DNA of 64,000 bases. Source: Citrobacter werkmanii NBRC 105721 (GTDB taxonomy: Bacteria > Pseudomonadota > Gammaproteobacteria > Enterobacterales > Enterobacteriaceae). Under the pieces are notes generated by a model. The model did no database searches. It saw only the letters and a list, made by a program, of their open reading frames with translations, and had not been told where the DNA came from. The DNA lies in the NCBI GenBank assembly GCA_000759755.1, contig BBMW01000018.1, positions 62,001 through 126,000 on the forward strand, written 5' to 3'. Below are positions 24,939 through 35,700 of this stretch, piece after piece. The position numbers and the translations under genes were made by a program. The first letter of the stretch is position 1. Each line of letters starts with the position of its first letter.

Positions 24939-26129
24939 TTACCGCTCGCGCAGCGCTTCTTTAGCCCGATTAAATGGTTTGATTAAATAGTCGGCGATGG
25001 TTTTTTCACCTGTTTTTATATCCACTGTGGCAATCATGCCCGGTACGATGGAGAAATGGCGTCCCAGTTTGTTCTCCAGGTAGTCCTGATGGGTACGGAT
25101 AAACACGCGGTAGTAGAAGATTTCCGGTTTCGCTTTATCCTGGATGGTGTCCGGAGAGATGGTTTCAACTACGCCTTCCAGACCGCCATAAATGGCGTAG
25201 TCATAAGCGGTTATCTTGACCAGCGCTCGCTGGCCTGGGTGAATAAATGCGATATCACGTGGCGACAGACGGGTTTCAATCAGTAGATGATCGTCTATTG
25301 GCACTATTTCCATCATTTCGCCATTGGGGGGGATAACCCCACCGATGGTGGTGACCTGGATATTTTTCACAATACCGCGCATGGGCGCGCGCACGGTCAG
25401 CCGGGTGACGGAATCCTCACGTCCTTTCAAAATAGCTGCCAGCATATCCACTTCGGCGTTGGCTTTAGACAGCGCTTCACGCGCCTGCACGAAGTATTGG
25501 GAACGCAGGTCGGTAATTTTTAATCCCAGATCGCTTTTTTGTCGTTGCAGGCGCAGCACTTCCACATGGCTGGCGGCGCCGCTTTTCTCCAGGCGCTGGG
25601 TAATGGCCAGCTCTTTGTTAACTGAGACCAGCGCGTCCTGCAGTTCCGCCATAGAATCAGCAAGCTGCGCGCGGCGGCTTTTATACAGACGCGTTTCGGA
25701 GGCGATGAGATCCGGCCAGGCGCGCAGTGAATCGGGAAAGGTCAGCGGCAGATCGTTAACTTCAGCATTAAGCCGCGCGCTGGAAGCCAGCGAGGCGCGA
25801 TAGCGGGCGGCGCTTTCCCCAACGTTGGACTCAGACCGGGTAGGATCGAGGCGCGCCACGATTTGATTGGCCTGCACCTTATCGCCCTCGCGTACCGTCA
25901 GCTCGGCGAGGATCCCGCCATCCAGCGACTGCAATACCTGCTCACGTGAGCTGGGGATCACTTTCCCGCTGCCGGTTGAGACTTCATCCAGTTTACCGAA
26001 ATATGCCCAGATACCCAGCACAGCAAACAACAGCGTGCTGAGCAGAATAATGCGGCTGGCCCCGGAAAAACGGTGTTCGCGGCGGATATCGAGATCGTCC
26101 ATGGCGGCGTCATGCGGATTGGTTTTCAT
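24939..26129 (-). CDS. bapD: HlyD-type type I secretion adaptor BapD
   Basis: A 396-residue membrane fusion protein. ATG 26129 is used: it is preceded by GGGAGTGG and gives a short cytoplasmic N-terminus followed by one membrane helix (IILLSTLLFAVLGIWAYFG). The periplasmic part has the lipoyl half-motif SLDGGILAELTVREGDKV, a long coiled-coil hairpin, and RAPMRGIVKNIQVTTIGGVI as the second half, and ends in IVPGMIATVDIKTGEKTI, a typical HlyD/LapC signature. It links the ABC transporter BapC to the outer membrane channel BapB. The start overlaps the end of bapC by 20 bases, so translation is coupled. It is the last gene of the bap operon, next to ssrA. Confidence 0.9.
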   Translation of the reverse strand: MKTNPHDAAMDDLDIRREHRFSGASRIILLSTLLFAVLGIWAYFGKLDEVSTGSGKVIPSSREQVLQSLDGGILAELTVREGDKVQANQIVARLDPTRSESNVGESAARYRASLASSARLNAEVNDLPLTFPDSLRAWPDLIASETRLYKSRRAQLADSMAELQDALVSVNKELAITQRLEKSGAASHVEVLRLQRQKSDLGLKITDLRSQYFVQAREALSKANAEVDMLAAILKGREDSVTRLTVRAPMRGIVKNIQVTTIGGVIPPNGEMMEIVPIDDHLLIETRLSPRDIAFIHPGQRALVKITAYDYAIYGGLEGVVETISPDTIQDKAKPEIFYYRVFIRTHQDYLENKLGRHFSIVPGMIATVDIKTGEKTIADYLIKPFNRAKEALRER

Positions 26130-28296
26130 TTTTCCACTCCCGACCGTGAGTAGGTACAGGTGCCCGACTCGCATTCAACGCCTGCGCTTTCGGGGCATCC
26201 ATCACCAGTTGACCTTCTTTCAACACCACCACGCGCTCAACCAGCTCCAGAACCGGCACTCGATGGGTGGCGACAATCAATGTGCGGTTGCCCAGCCACA
26301 GGTTCAGCCGCTGAATAAACTCCCGCTCGGTATGTTCATCCAGTGAAGCACTGGGTTCGTCGAGTAGTACGATATTGGGCGAGCGCAGCAGCATTCTTGC
26401 CAGCAAAATCGACTGCCTCTGTCCCCCGGACAGACCGTTGCCGCCCTCCATAATCGGATGCGCCAGCCCTTTGGCGAGTTGTTTAACAAAAGCCGCTGCG
26501 CCGCTAACCTCCAGCGCTTCGAATATCTGCGCGTCGCTGGCATGCGGCGCGCCGAGAGTCAGGTTCTCACGCAGGGTGCCGAAAAACAGGCGCGCATTCT
26601 GGCTGAGAAAACCGATGTTGCGGCGTAAATCGGCCATATCGATTTGCGCCAGGCTCAGGTTATCGAGTCGGACCTCGCCCTGAATAATCTCCACGCCGCC
26701 CGCCATGGCCTGCAGCAGCGTTGATTTCCCCGCGCCGTTACGACCGAGGATCGCTATTCGTTCCCCGGGCATGATCTCCAGACGGGAGATACGCAGCGGA
26801 ACGCGCTGATCGTCGCTGTGGTAGCGAAAGTGCGCGTTTTCAAAGAGATAATGACCGTGAAGAATCTCCTGATGTACCCGATCTTCATCGTACTGCGTTT
26901 CGGTAGGGAGCTGCATGATGCTATCCAACCCCATCTTTGCTGCTTTGACCTGCTGCCAGCGGGCCAGCACGCCGCACAGGTTAGCCATTGGGGCAATCAT
27001 TCTGGAACCGAGCATGGAGGCGGCCACCACGGCCCCGGTGGTCATCGTGCCTTCAATGACCATCGGCGCGCCGAACATAATAATGGCGGCGTAGACCAGA
27101 CTCTGTACCGACATGCCCCAGCCAATCAGCCCCTGAGTCAGCTTGCGCGTGCGCAGCCCGGACTCTCCGGTAATGCGGATGTAGCTGTTCCACTGCTGTA
27201 AAAAGCGGTTTTCCGCCTGCATCAGCTTGATGTCCTCCAGCCCCTGAACGCTTTCAACCAGTACCGCATTACGCAGGGTGGATTCATGTGCGGCCTGGTT
27301 GGCGAGCACCGCCAGCTTCTTCTGTAACAGTAAACCTGGCAGGATCATCAGCAGGGCGGCGACGGGCGCTATCCATGCCAGCGGCGGGGCAATGCAGGCC
27401 AGCACCACGATAAACAGAAAGAAAAAAGGCAGATCGACAATAGTCGACATGGTCGAGGAGGTGATCATCTCGCGAACCTGCTCCAGCTCGCGGAGTTGAG
27501 AAATAAAGCTCCCTGTCGAGCGAGGTACGGCGCTATTACGCAGCCGCAGGGCATGGCTGAATACCCGATCGGAAATGCGCATATCGGCGCGTTTACCCAG
27601 CAGATCCATTATGTGGGTACGTGCTTCGCGCAGCAAAAAGCCAAACAGCACCGCGACCAGAACGCCGGTGGAGAGAACATACAGCGTTGGATAAGACTGG
27701 GCAGGGATCACCCGGTCATAGACCTGCATGGAGAAGATAATCCCGGCGAGCGACAGAACGTTAATCAGAAAAGCGGCAACCATTACTGGCAGGTAAGGGC
27801 GGATATCCTGTAAAACCAGTTCGCGCATCCAGTCGGGTTTAAAGCGAGAAATATAGCGGTCTACCCGACTGTCTTTTAGCGCCGAAAGCGGGCGCAGCGC
27901 GGTAATGCTTACGATCTCTGGCACAAGCTCTGCGACCGTCACCCGGTTACGTTGCCCCTCTTCGGCGATGATAAAAACATCCAGTGCATCGTCACCGTTG
28001 AAATGCTCTATCACCATGATTTGGCCGTCGCGCAGTTCCGCCACTACCGGTAAACGCCACTGGCTGAACGCCTGCTTTGTGGTGTTCAGCGCGTGAAATG
28101 ACAGGCCCGCCTGGCGCGCCAGTTGTGTCAGCGCGAGGGTGCGGTTTTTCCCTGCAAACCACGGGGCGTTGGCCTGGATTGCGCCGGGGGAGCAGGCAAC
28201 GCGATAGTGGCTGGCAATATACGTCATCGCCTGCGCCCATTGGCTTAGGGGCTGTTCGCCAATGGCCTCTTCCGCATGTGAATCGACGTCGCTCAT
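26110..28296 (-). CDS. bapC: Type I secretion ABC transporter BapC
   Basis: A 728-residue ATPase/permease. The N-terminal 130 residues are a peptidase C39-like domain (SQWAQAMTYIASHY...) without the catalytic cysteine, as in transporters of RTX-like adhesins that are not cleaved. The membrane domain follows (about 165-440). The nucleotide-binding domain has Walker A GRNGAGKST, signature LSGGQRQ, Walker B IVLLDEPSAS and the switch histidine in LIVATHR. It powers export of BapA in one step across both membranes. The start overlaps the stop of bapB in an ATGA arrangement, and the end overlaps bapD. Confidence 0.92.
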   Translation of the reverse strand: MSDVDSHAEEAIGEQPLSQWAQAMTYIASHYRVACSPGAIQANAPWFAGKNRTLALTQLARQAGLSFHALNTTKQAFSQWRLPVVAELRDGQIMVIEHFNGDDALDVFIIAEEGQRNRVTVAELVPEIVSITALRPLSALKDSRVDRYISRFKPDWMRELVLQDIRPYLPVMVAAFLINVLSLAGIIFSMQVYDRVIPAQSYPTLYVLSTGVLVAVLFGFLLREARTHIMDLLGKRADMRISDRVFSHALRLRNSAVPRSTGSFISQLRELEQVREMITSSTMSTIVDLPFFFLFIVVLACIAPPLAWIAPVAALLMILPGLLLQKKLAVLANQAAHESTLRNAVLVESVQGLEDIKLMQAENRFLQQWNSYIRITGESGLRTRKLTQGLIGWGMSVQSLVYAAIIMFGAPMVIEGTMTTGAVVAASMLGSRMIAPMANLCGVLARWQQVKAAKMGLDSIMQLPTETQYDEDRVHQEILHGHYLFENAHFRYHSDDQRVPLRISRLEIMPGERIAILGRNGAGKSTLLQAMAGGVEIIQGEVRLDNLSLAQIDMADLRRNIGFLSQNARLFFGTLRENLTLGAPHASDAQIFEALEVSGAAAFVKQLAKGLAHPIMEGGNGLSGGQRQSILLARMLLRSPNIVLLDEPSASLDEHTEREFIQRLNLWLGNRTLIVATHRVPVLELVERVVVLKEGQLVMDAPKAQALNASRAPVPTHGREWKNENQSA

Positions 28297-29702
28297 AGCT
28301 GTATCTCCACCGATTGAATGCTGCGGTTATTTAAGGCGAACGCCTGGCGTAGCGATCCGGTATTGTAGAGGCAGTTAAGCTGTAACTGGCGCAGCTGGTT
28401 TTGGGTCTGGAGTTCAGCAAAGCGCGCCTGATACACCTCCTGCTCGGCGTTAAGCACATCGAGCAACGGGCGTGAACCAAGATCCAGATACTGCTGTTGA
28501 TACAGCTCGCGCGTTTGTTCACTCAGTCGCTGCTGGCGTCGCAGAATTTGCAGGGCGGTGGCGAGACTCATCGCCTGGCTGCGGGATTCCAGTAATTTCT
28601 GCCGTACCTCAAGCCGGGTTCGTTGAATAGAATACTGGGCTGACTCAACCGCATGACTGGCGGCGTTGCGTCTGGCGGTAAGTCCACCCCCCTGATACAG
28701 CGGCATTTCAACTTTTACCCATGCGGAGTACTGGGTTTTGTCGAGTACCTCATGGCTGGGGTATTTGTCGTTGAGATAGTGCTGAACCGACGGCTCCAGA
28801 GAAATAGTTGGCGTCATTTGCGCGTTGGCGTAGTCGAGGTTGGCTTGCGCCACATTTGCCTGCGCCCACGCCGCCAGCACGGCAGGAACCAGCTTATCGT
28901 CGGGTTTAACGACATCACAACTGCTGTCCAGTTTGCCGGGGAATTCATTGCTGATGCCGTTGAGCGAGTTCCAGCCGAGATAGCTCATCAGAGTTGCCTT
29001 GCTGCTGTCGAGATTGGCCTGGTACTGCGCCAGTTGCGAACGAGCGGACTCTATACGCGCATCGGTTTGCACCACGTCTGATAGCGAGGTTGCGCCTTCA
29101 TCATTGCGTTGCCGGGTCAGTCGGCCAATGCCGTTCAGAGCGGCGAGTTGCTCCTCGGCGGCATCCACCATTTGCTGCCACGTCTGCACCTGGACTATCG
29201 CGTTGGCGGTCGCGTGCGCGATGGTATCAATACTGAGTAACACATTAGCCTGCTGCTGCGCGGAACCTGCGGTTTCAGCGCGGACCTGGCTGGCCACTTT
29301 GCCGAAGTCATACAGCATTTGTGACACCGAAATAACCAGGGCTGGGCTAAGGCCGTGGTCGGTGTAAGTATTGCTGTAGCCGTTGTTCATTCCGGCAGTT
29401 ACCTGCGGGTAATATTTCGATTTCGCCACGTCTATCTGCTCATTCTGTGTGAGTAATTTGCCGATAGATTCACGAATGGATGGGTGCCAGCTCACGGCAC
29501 GACTCACGGCATCGTTCAGCGTCAGAGTACCGGGGGCGGCGGAGCTTAGCGGCAGATCGGCAACGGAGCCGTCAAGGTTTGGAAGCATCTGGCTGTTTGC
29601 CAACCCTTCCGGCGTAATAATTTGCGGTTCATCCTCGGCATTCACCTGCATGGAACACAGCGTTAATGCCAGCAGTAATGCCACGGGCATGACTTTTCCC
29701 AT
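28293..29702 (-). CDS. bapB: TolC-like outer membrane channel BapB
   Basis: A 469-residue outer membrane efflux protein with a signal peptide (cleavage near VNA-ED, residue 22). It has the two long helical repeats typical of TolC-family channels: AVSWHPSIRESIGKLLTQNEQ near residue 68 and the second repeat with SRPLLDVLNAEQEVYQARF near 410. It serves as a dedicated exit channel for BapA. A perfect 10-bp hairpin lies between bapA and this gene, so its expression may be lower than that of bapA. ATG 29702 is preceded by AAAGGGATG-type sequence; a second ATG five codons on is possible. Confidence 0.9.
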   Translation of the reverse strand: MGKVMPVALLLALTLCSMQVNAEDEPQIITPEGLANSQMLPNLDGSVADLPLSSAAPGTLTLNDAVSRAVSWHPSIRESIGKLLTQNEQIDVAKSKYYPQVTAGMNNGYSNTYTDHGLSPALVISVSQMLYDFGKVASQVRAETAGSAQQQANVLLSIDTIAHATANAIVQVQTWQQMVDAAEEQLAALNGIGRLTRQRNDEGATSLSDVVQTDARIESARSQLAQYQANLDSSKATLMSYLGWNSLNGISNEFPGKLDSSCDVVKPDDKLVPAVLAAWAQANVAQANLDYANAQMTPTISLEPSVQHYLNDKYPSHEVLDKTQYSAWVKVEMPLYQGGGLTARRNAASHAVESAQYSIQRTRLEVRQKLLESRSQAMSLATALQILRRQQRLSEQTRELYQQQYLDLGSRPLLDVLNAEQEVYQARFAELQTQNQLRQLQLNCLYNTGSLRQAFALNNRSIQSVEIQL

Positions 29703-29738
29703 ATCTCATCCCTTTCAAATACAACCGTTACGGCAGTT

Positions 29739-29764
29739 GCTCCGGGCGTCGTGGCGCCCGGAGC
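29739..29764 (-). terminator. Hairpin between bapA and bapB
   Basis: GCTCCGGGCG (on both strands, arms 29739-29748 and 29755-29764) forms a perfect 10-bp GC-rich stem with a 6-base loop, 9 bp after the bapA stop. No T-run follows. It could pause transcription or stabilise the long bapA message, separating the amount of adhesin from that of the export machine. Confidence 0.55.
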
Positions 29765-29772
29765 TTTATGTA

Positions 29773-32700
29773 TTAACCACCCGTGATGAGATGGTTGTTC
29801 TGTAGCAGTTCATTCAGCGTGGTGTTGACGTTCTCCAGGGTGATGAGGTTGGTGGATTGATAAGTTCCACCCGTACCATCGCGGTCGATGGCGATCACGG
29901 TGTTGGATCCGTTGGTGGTGACCTGCACGTAGTTCCCAAGCGTTGAGGCCTGATGGTTCCATCCGCTCAGCAGTTCGTGGATATCGATCTTGTCGCCCTG
30001 GGCCATAGAGAAATTGGTCCAGTTGTCGCTGTTGTTCCCTCCGGTTGCGTTGTTGGCATTAAGCAGATGATAGATAAGCGTATCGCCGTAGACCGACCCG
30101 GTGATCACATCATGTTGTGAGGAGCTTGCCAGCTGCGGATTCATATTGATGGTGAGCGTGGCGGTGTCCGTATGTCCGTTTTGGTCATTAAGCGTATAGG
30201 TGAAGGTCTCTTTGGTGGTCATCGATGCCACGGTCGTACCCGGCTTCAGCGTGTAGGTGTAGGAGCCATCCAGATTCATGGTCAGTGAACCATAATGGCC
30301 CTGAACGGTGGCGCTACTGGTACTGCTGGTCGGATTGAGCGTGGCGGTACTGCCGTTATAGCCATTGACGGTAAGCAGGGTATGGACGGTTGACAGCTGA
30401 TCGTGGGCGCCTGCCGCATCACTACCATCAAAAATATTGCCATTTACCGTGGTGGTGTTGACGTCAAAGGTATTAAGGTGCCAGGTGGTGCCGGTGATGT
30501 TCGGCGTAATGCTGACGTCGCCCACGGCCAGCCCTCCCATCGTTCCTGTGAAGCTGACGCTGTAATGACCTGCGGTCAGTTCGGCATTCCCCAGCGAGAC
30601 CGCGATTGAACTGCCTAACAGACTGATGGCGCTGGCAGGTACCGTACCTGAAAGTGTGTATCCGCCAGGGCCGGTTATCGTCCAGCTCACACCGAGCGTA
30701 CCGACGGTGATTAGCGTGTTGATATCGAAGTTAAGCGTAGCGTTTTTCAGGACGTCATTTGTCGCGATGTCAAACGAACCTGTCGCGGTTGCCTTGCTCC
30801 CCAGTGTCGGAATTGTCGCTGTTCCCAGCACGCCGCTGCCATATGCAGCCGAGTCCTGAACGGTATTTACCGCCATGATGCTGCTGACGTCATCGACGGC
30901 ATTCAACGCCTGCGGGGTTGGCGTGATATTCAGTGAGGCGGTATCCGTATCACCATTCTGCGCGCGAACGGTATAGACGAAGCTGTCCGGGGATTTGATG
31001 CTGTCCGCACCAACGCCGTTTTTCAGGGTATAGGTGTAATTTCCTTTTGCATCAATGGATAACGTACCGTAGAGTCCGTTTATGGTGGTGCTTCCCGATG
31101 CCGGGACAGCCACGCCGTTGACTTCAGTGATCACCGCATCTGGCGGCACAATATCGTTAGTTAACACATTGCCGGTGGTATTGGCGGTAGTGCTATCTAC
31201 GGCATAGGTATGATCCTGCGAGATATTGAGCGTGTAACCGGTGAGGGCGCTGATCCCGCTGGCGGTATTCAGTACAAACAGGTATTCACCGCCTGGCAGC
31301 GTTACCGTCAACGGCTGTGAATTGCCATTCAGCAGCAGGGTGTTGATCCAGCCTTTTTGCACCCGGTATTGTTCAAACTGCTGGATCGCATCATTGAAGC
31401 GGTAGATATAAAGATCGAACGTTGAGGCCAGCGTTACGCCGCCAACGGTCCCTTGAATGGTCATCGTACGGGTTGAGCCATCCTCTACATCAAAGATAAT
31501 CGGATTGCTCATGTCATCAAGCAGGTTGGCGTTAAGTACGGTACCAACTCCGACGCTTAATACCGTCAGACCGCTTTGTACTGATGGCCCATTGTTGACA
31601 TAGCTGACGCTGGTATCAAAGACCATGGCAGCATTGTTGTCGGCCGCAATAACGGTGGTGGCCGCCGGGGCTGGCCCCAGGTTGATCACCAGATGTGCCG
31701 AGCTGCTGTTGCTACCCTGTGTGATGGTATAGGTGAAGCTCTCTTTTTGACCGTAAACCGCGGCGCTGGTGTTAGTTAATGTGTAGGTATAGCTGCCGTC
31801 CTGGTTGATGTGCAGGGTGCCGTACTGACCTGTGATATCGACCCCACCCGCGCCAACGACGGTGGTTTTCCCGCTGGCATCAGTGACTGATGTTAGTGTT
31901 GTCCCGGTTGGCGTAACGTCGTCTGCCATCACGTTGCCAGTATTGACGGTCGGCCCGCTGACAACGCCTGCGCTGGTCTGATGTACGTCTACGTCCAGGC
32001 TGGTATATGAACCTGTCGCCAGCAGGCTGGTGTTATACGTCAGCACGCGATACTGCCCGCCGGCCAGGCCGGTCAGATTCAGGGTGACGCCGCTACCAGT
32101 TAACGTCAGTAGGTTTGCGAAGTCGCCATTTGCAGTGTTGATGAAGGTGCTCCAGGTGCCGAGAGTGGCATCAAAGCGCTGCACCACAATCTCCTGGGTA
32201 CTGAGCAATGACAGAACAATGCCTGTCGCTGCCGCATCGATCGTAACATTGCCGGAGCCACCGGCGGCAATGGTGAACTGTACCTGTGCGGTGTCATTAC
32301 CCAGAACGGAGGCGACATTCCCCAAAGCACCTACCAACAGCAGACCGTAGTCAGAGTAGCTTTGTGAGCTGGTGGTTGCGGTGGTCGTCAGCGCGAGACT
32401 GGTGACGTTATCGTTAGCCGAGAGTGGGAGGATTGGGGCGGTAATGGAGAGCGACCCCGACGTATTGCCCGCCGCATCGGTTGCGGTTATGCCCAGCTTC
32501 TGCCCTTCAATTTGTTTGGTCGGCAAGGTCAATGACCAGGCGCCGTTGCTTCCTGCCGTCGTGGTGTAGGTACCCGCGCCAGGGATTGTCACCGTCACCG
32601 TGCTGTTTGCTTCTGCCTGACCTGTTAGCGAACCGCCATCCGTACTCAGTATGCCGGTTGGCGTATTGGGAGCCAGTGTATCGACCACCACTGTGGCGGG

Positions 32701-35700
32701 ACCTGATGCGGCTCCTGTGCCATTAGCGTTGGTTGCCGTTGCGGTAAAGGCGTGCGAGCCCTCGGTCAAATTGCTGCCAGGCGTGAAGGACCAGACGCCG
32801 CTGGCGTTTGCCGTTGTGAAGCCAAGCAGCGCCCCGTTGTTGTAAATATTGATGACGGCATTGGCCTGTGCCGTTCCGTTTAGCGTAGGTAAGGCATCGT
32901 TGGTTACCTGGCCATTGGCGATAATCCCGGTATAAATGCCGAAATCATCCACAACACTGACGATGGTTGGGGCATCGGGTACGCGGGTATCTGGGGCAGT
33001 GAACCCGGCAGAAACACCGATATTGCCCGCTTTATCCTGAGCAAATGCCAGCAGCGCCTGGCCGCTGGTTTGCGCCGGGGAAAGCGTCACCACAAAGCTG
33101 CCTGCACCATCCGCAGTGGCGGTTCCCAGTACGGTTCCTGTACTGGACGTAATGGTCACGGTGCTCCCTGCTTCAGCTGTACCGGTGACGCGGTTTCCGG
33201 TGGCATTGATAGTAAGGCCCGTTGGCGCGCCGGGCGCGAGGGTATCCACTACAATCGACGAGCCAGGGGAGGTGGGGCTCACGTTACCCGCCGTATCAGT
33301 GGCATTCACCGTATAAGCATGCGTGCCCTGGCCCAACGCTGAGGTGGGAGTCCAGGTCCAGTTTCCGCTGGCGTTCGCCGTTACGGAGGCCACCAGCGCG
33401 CCGTTGTCAAAGATATTGACCGTGCTGTTGGCTTCCGCCGTGCCGTTGAGCGTGGGGAGGGTATCATTGGTGGACTGACCATTACCCACTGCACCAGTGA
33501 TGTTAGGCACATCATCAATAATGCTGACAATAACTGGCACGCCTGGCGCGGTGGTATCAACGACTATCACAAAACTGTTGGTCGCCGGGCTGTTATTACC
33601 CGCCGCATCGGTGGCGGTGACGGTTAGCGTGTGCGAGCCTTCGCTGAGCGGGGTTCCCGGCGTGAAGCTCCAGGCGCCACCTGCTCCAGCCGTGGTTGTT
33701 CCCAACAATGTGTTGCCGTCATAAACACTTACCGTACTTCCCACCTCAGCAGTCCCGTTTAGTGTTGGCCGGCTGTCATTACTGATCTGACCGTTATTCA
33801 GGTTGCCGAATACACCGCCAGCAACGTCATCCACGACGGTAGTCAGGGTTGGCGTAGCGGGGGCCGATGTGTCGACAGTCAGCGTAAAACCGCCTGTTGG
33901 TTGGCTGGCGTTGCCTGCTGCATCTGTAGCGACAGCGGTAATGGTATGTGTACCGCTTCCCAACGTGGAGGTGGTGACGCTCCAGGTACCGTTGGCTAAC
34001 ACGGTGGTGGTTCCCAGGACGGTATTATTCTCATACAGGGTGATTGTGGCTCCGGCCTCCGCTGTTCCGCTAAACGTCGGCGTTGGATCGTTGGTACTTT
34101 GTCCGTTAGTAATCGCCCCGGTGCCAGGGGGCATATCATCGGTCACCAGGGTAATAACCGGTAGTAATGGCGCGGTGGTATCCACCACGAATGTGAAGCT
34201 GTCCGATGCAGGACTCACATTACCCGCCGCATCGATGGCCGTTACGGTGATGACATGGTTTCCCGTGGCCATTGCAGGCGCTGTTGGTTGCGTAGGCGTA
34301 TAGCTCCAGTTACCGCTGCTGTTAGCGGTTATCTCCGTTAACAAAGAGCCGTTGTCAAAGATACGGATTATGGCGTTGGGTTCGCTGGTACCGCTGAATG
34401 TCGGGCGGGCATCATCAGTAATTTGTCCATTGCTGAGATTGCCGGTGAGTGGCCCTTGATCGTCAAAGACGGTGGTTATGACAGGTGCAACGGGGGCGGT
34501 AGTATCAATAGTGAATGAGCGAACATCCGATGCCGGCCCAGTATTACCCGCGGTGTCAGTTGCCTTCGCGGTAAGATTCCATGTGCCTGCAGCAAGCGCA
34601 TTTGTTGGTGTAAAGCTCCAGTTGCCGTTGGCCTGGACAAGGGCTGTGCCCACGAGAGAAGCGCCGTTATAAATAGAGATTGTCGAGCCTGCTTCACCGG
34701 TTCCGGTAATTGTCGGCCTTGTCTCGTTGGTGCTTCCACCATTCGGTACGACGCCTATCACGGGGGCCGTATTATCCGCGATGCTGGTAATGACTGGCGC
34801 TATAGGTGGAGTGGCGTCAACATTCAGCGTAAATCCACCGGACAGGGCGCTGGTGTTGCCGGCTGGGTCAGTCGCGCTGAGGGTAAAGGTATGGTTACCA
34901 TTAGTGAGTGGCGTTCCAGGCGTGAAGCTCCACGACCCGGTTCCATCAACAATGGCTGTGCCAATCGGTGTTGTTCCGCCATCCAGCCAGATATTAATTG
35001 TAGCTCCGATTTCTCCGCGACCGTTGAGCGTCGGAGTCGCGTCGTTGGTGAGTTGACCGCTGACCAGATTGCCGGTTAAACCGGGCTGATCGTCTACCAC
35101 GGAAGTGAGCGTTGGTACGGCGGGGGGCGTCACATCCACGACGATATTCCACCCAGAGGAGGCTGCGCTGGTGTTACCTGCCGGGTCGGTGGCGCTGACG
35201 GTCAGGGTGTGGCTGCCTTCCGTTAGCGCGCTGTCAACCGTCCAGGACCAGGCTCCTCCTGCACCTACTACGGTCGTACCAAGGAGTACGCCGTTATCAA
35301 AGATATTAATTGTCGCACCGGTTTCGCCCGTACCGTTCAGCACGGGCTGGCGATCGTCAGTTACCTGGCCTGGTAAGACGGAAACGTTCGGTAGGTTGTT
35401 ATCGTCAATCACCGATGTAATTGTCGGGACGGTGGGCGCTTGTGCGTCAATGGTCAGGGTGAAATCGCCCGAAATAGCCCCGGTATTACCTGCACTATCC
35501 GTTGCGCGGGCGGTGAACACATGCTGGCTGTTACTGAGATTACTTCCCGGCGTGAAGCTCCAGCTACCGTTTTGAGCGACGGTGGTAGTGCCGATCGCAT
35601 TGCCATTATCAAAGATGGTTATAGTGGCACCTGCTTCGCCGGTACCGTTGAGCGTGGGGCGCGCATCGTTTGTTAGCGCGGCGTTAGCCAGTGAGCCGGT

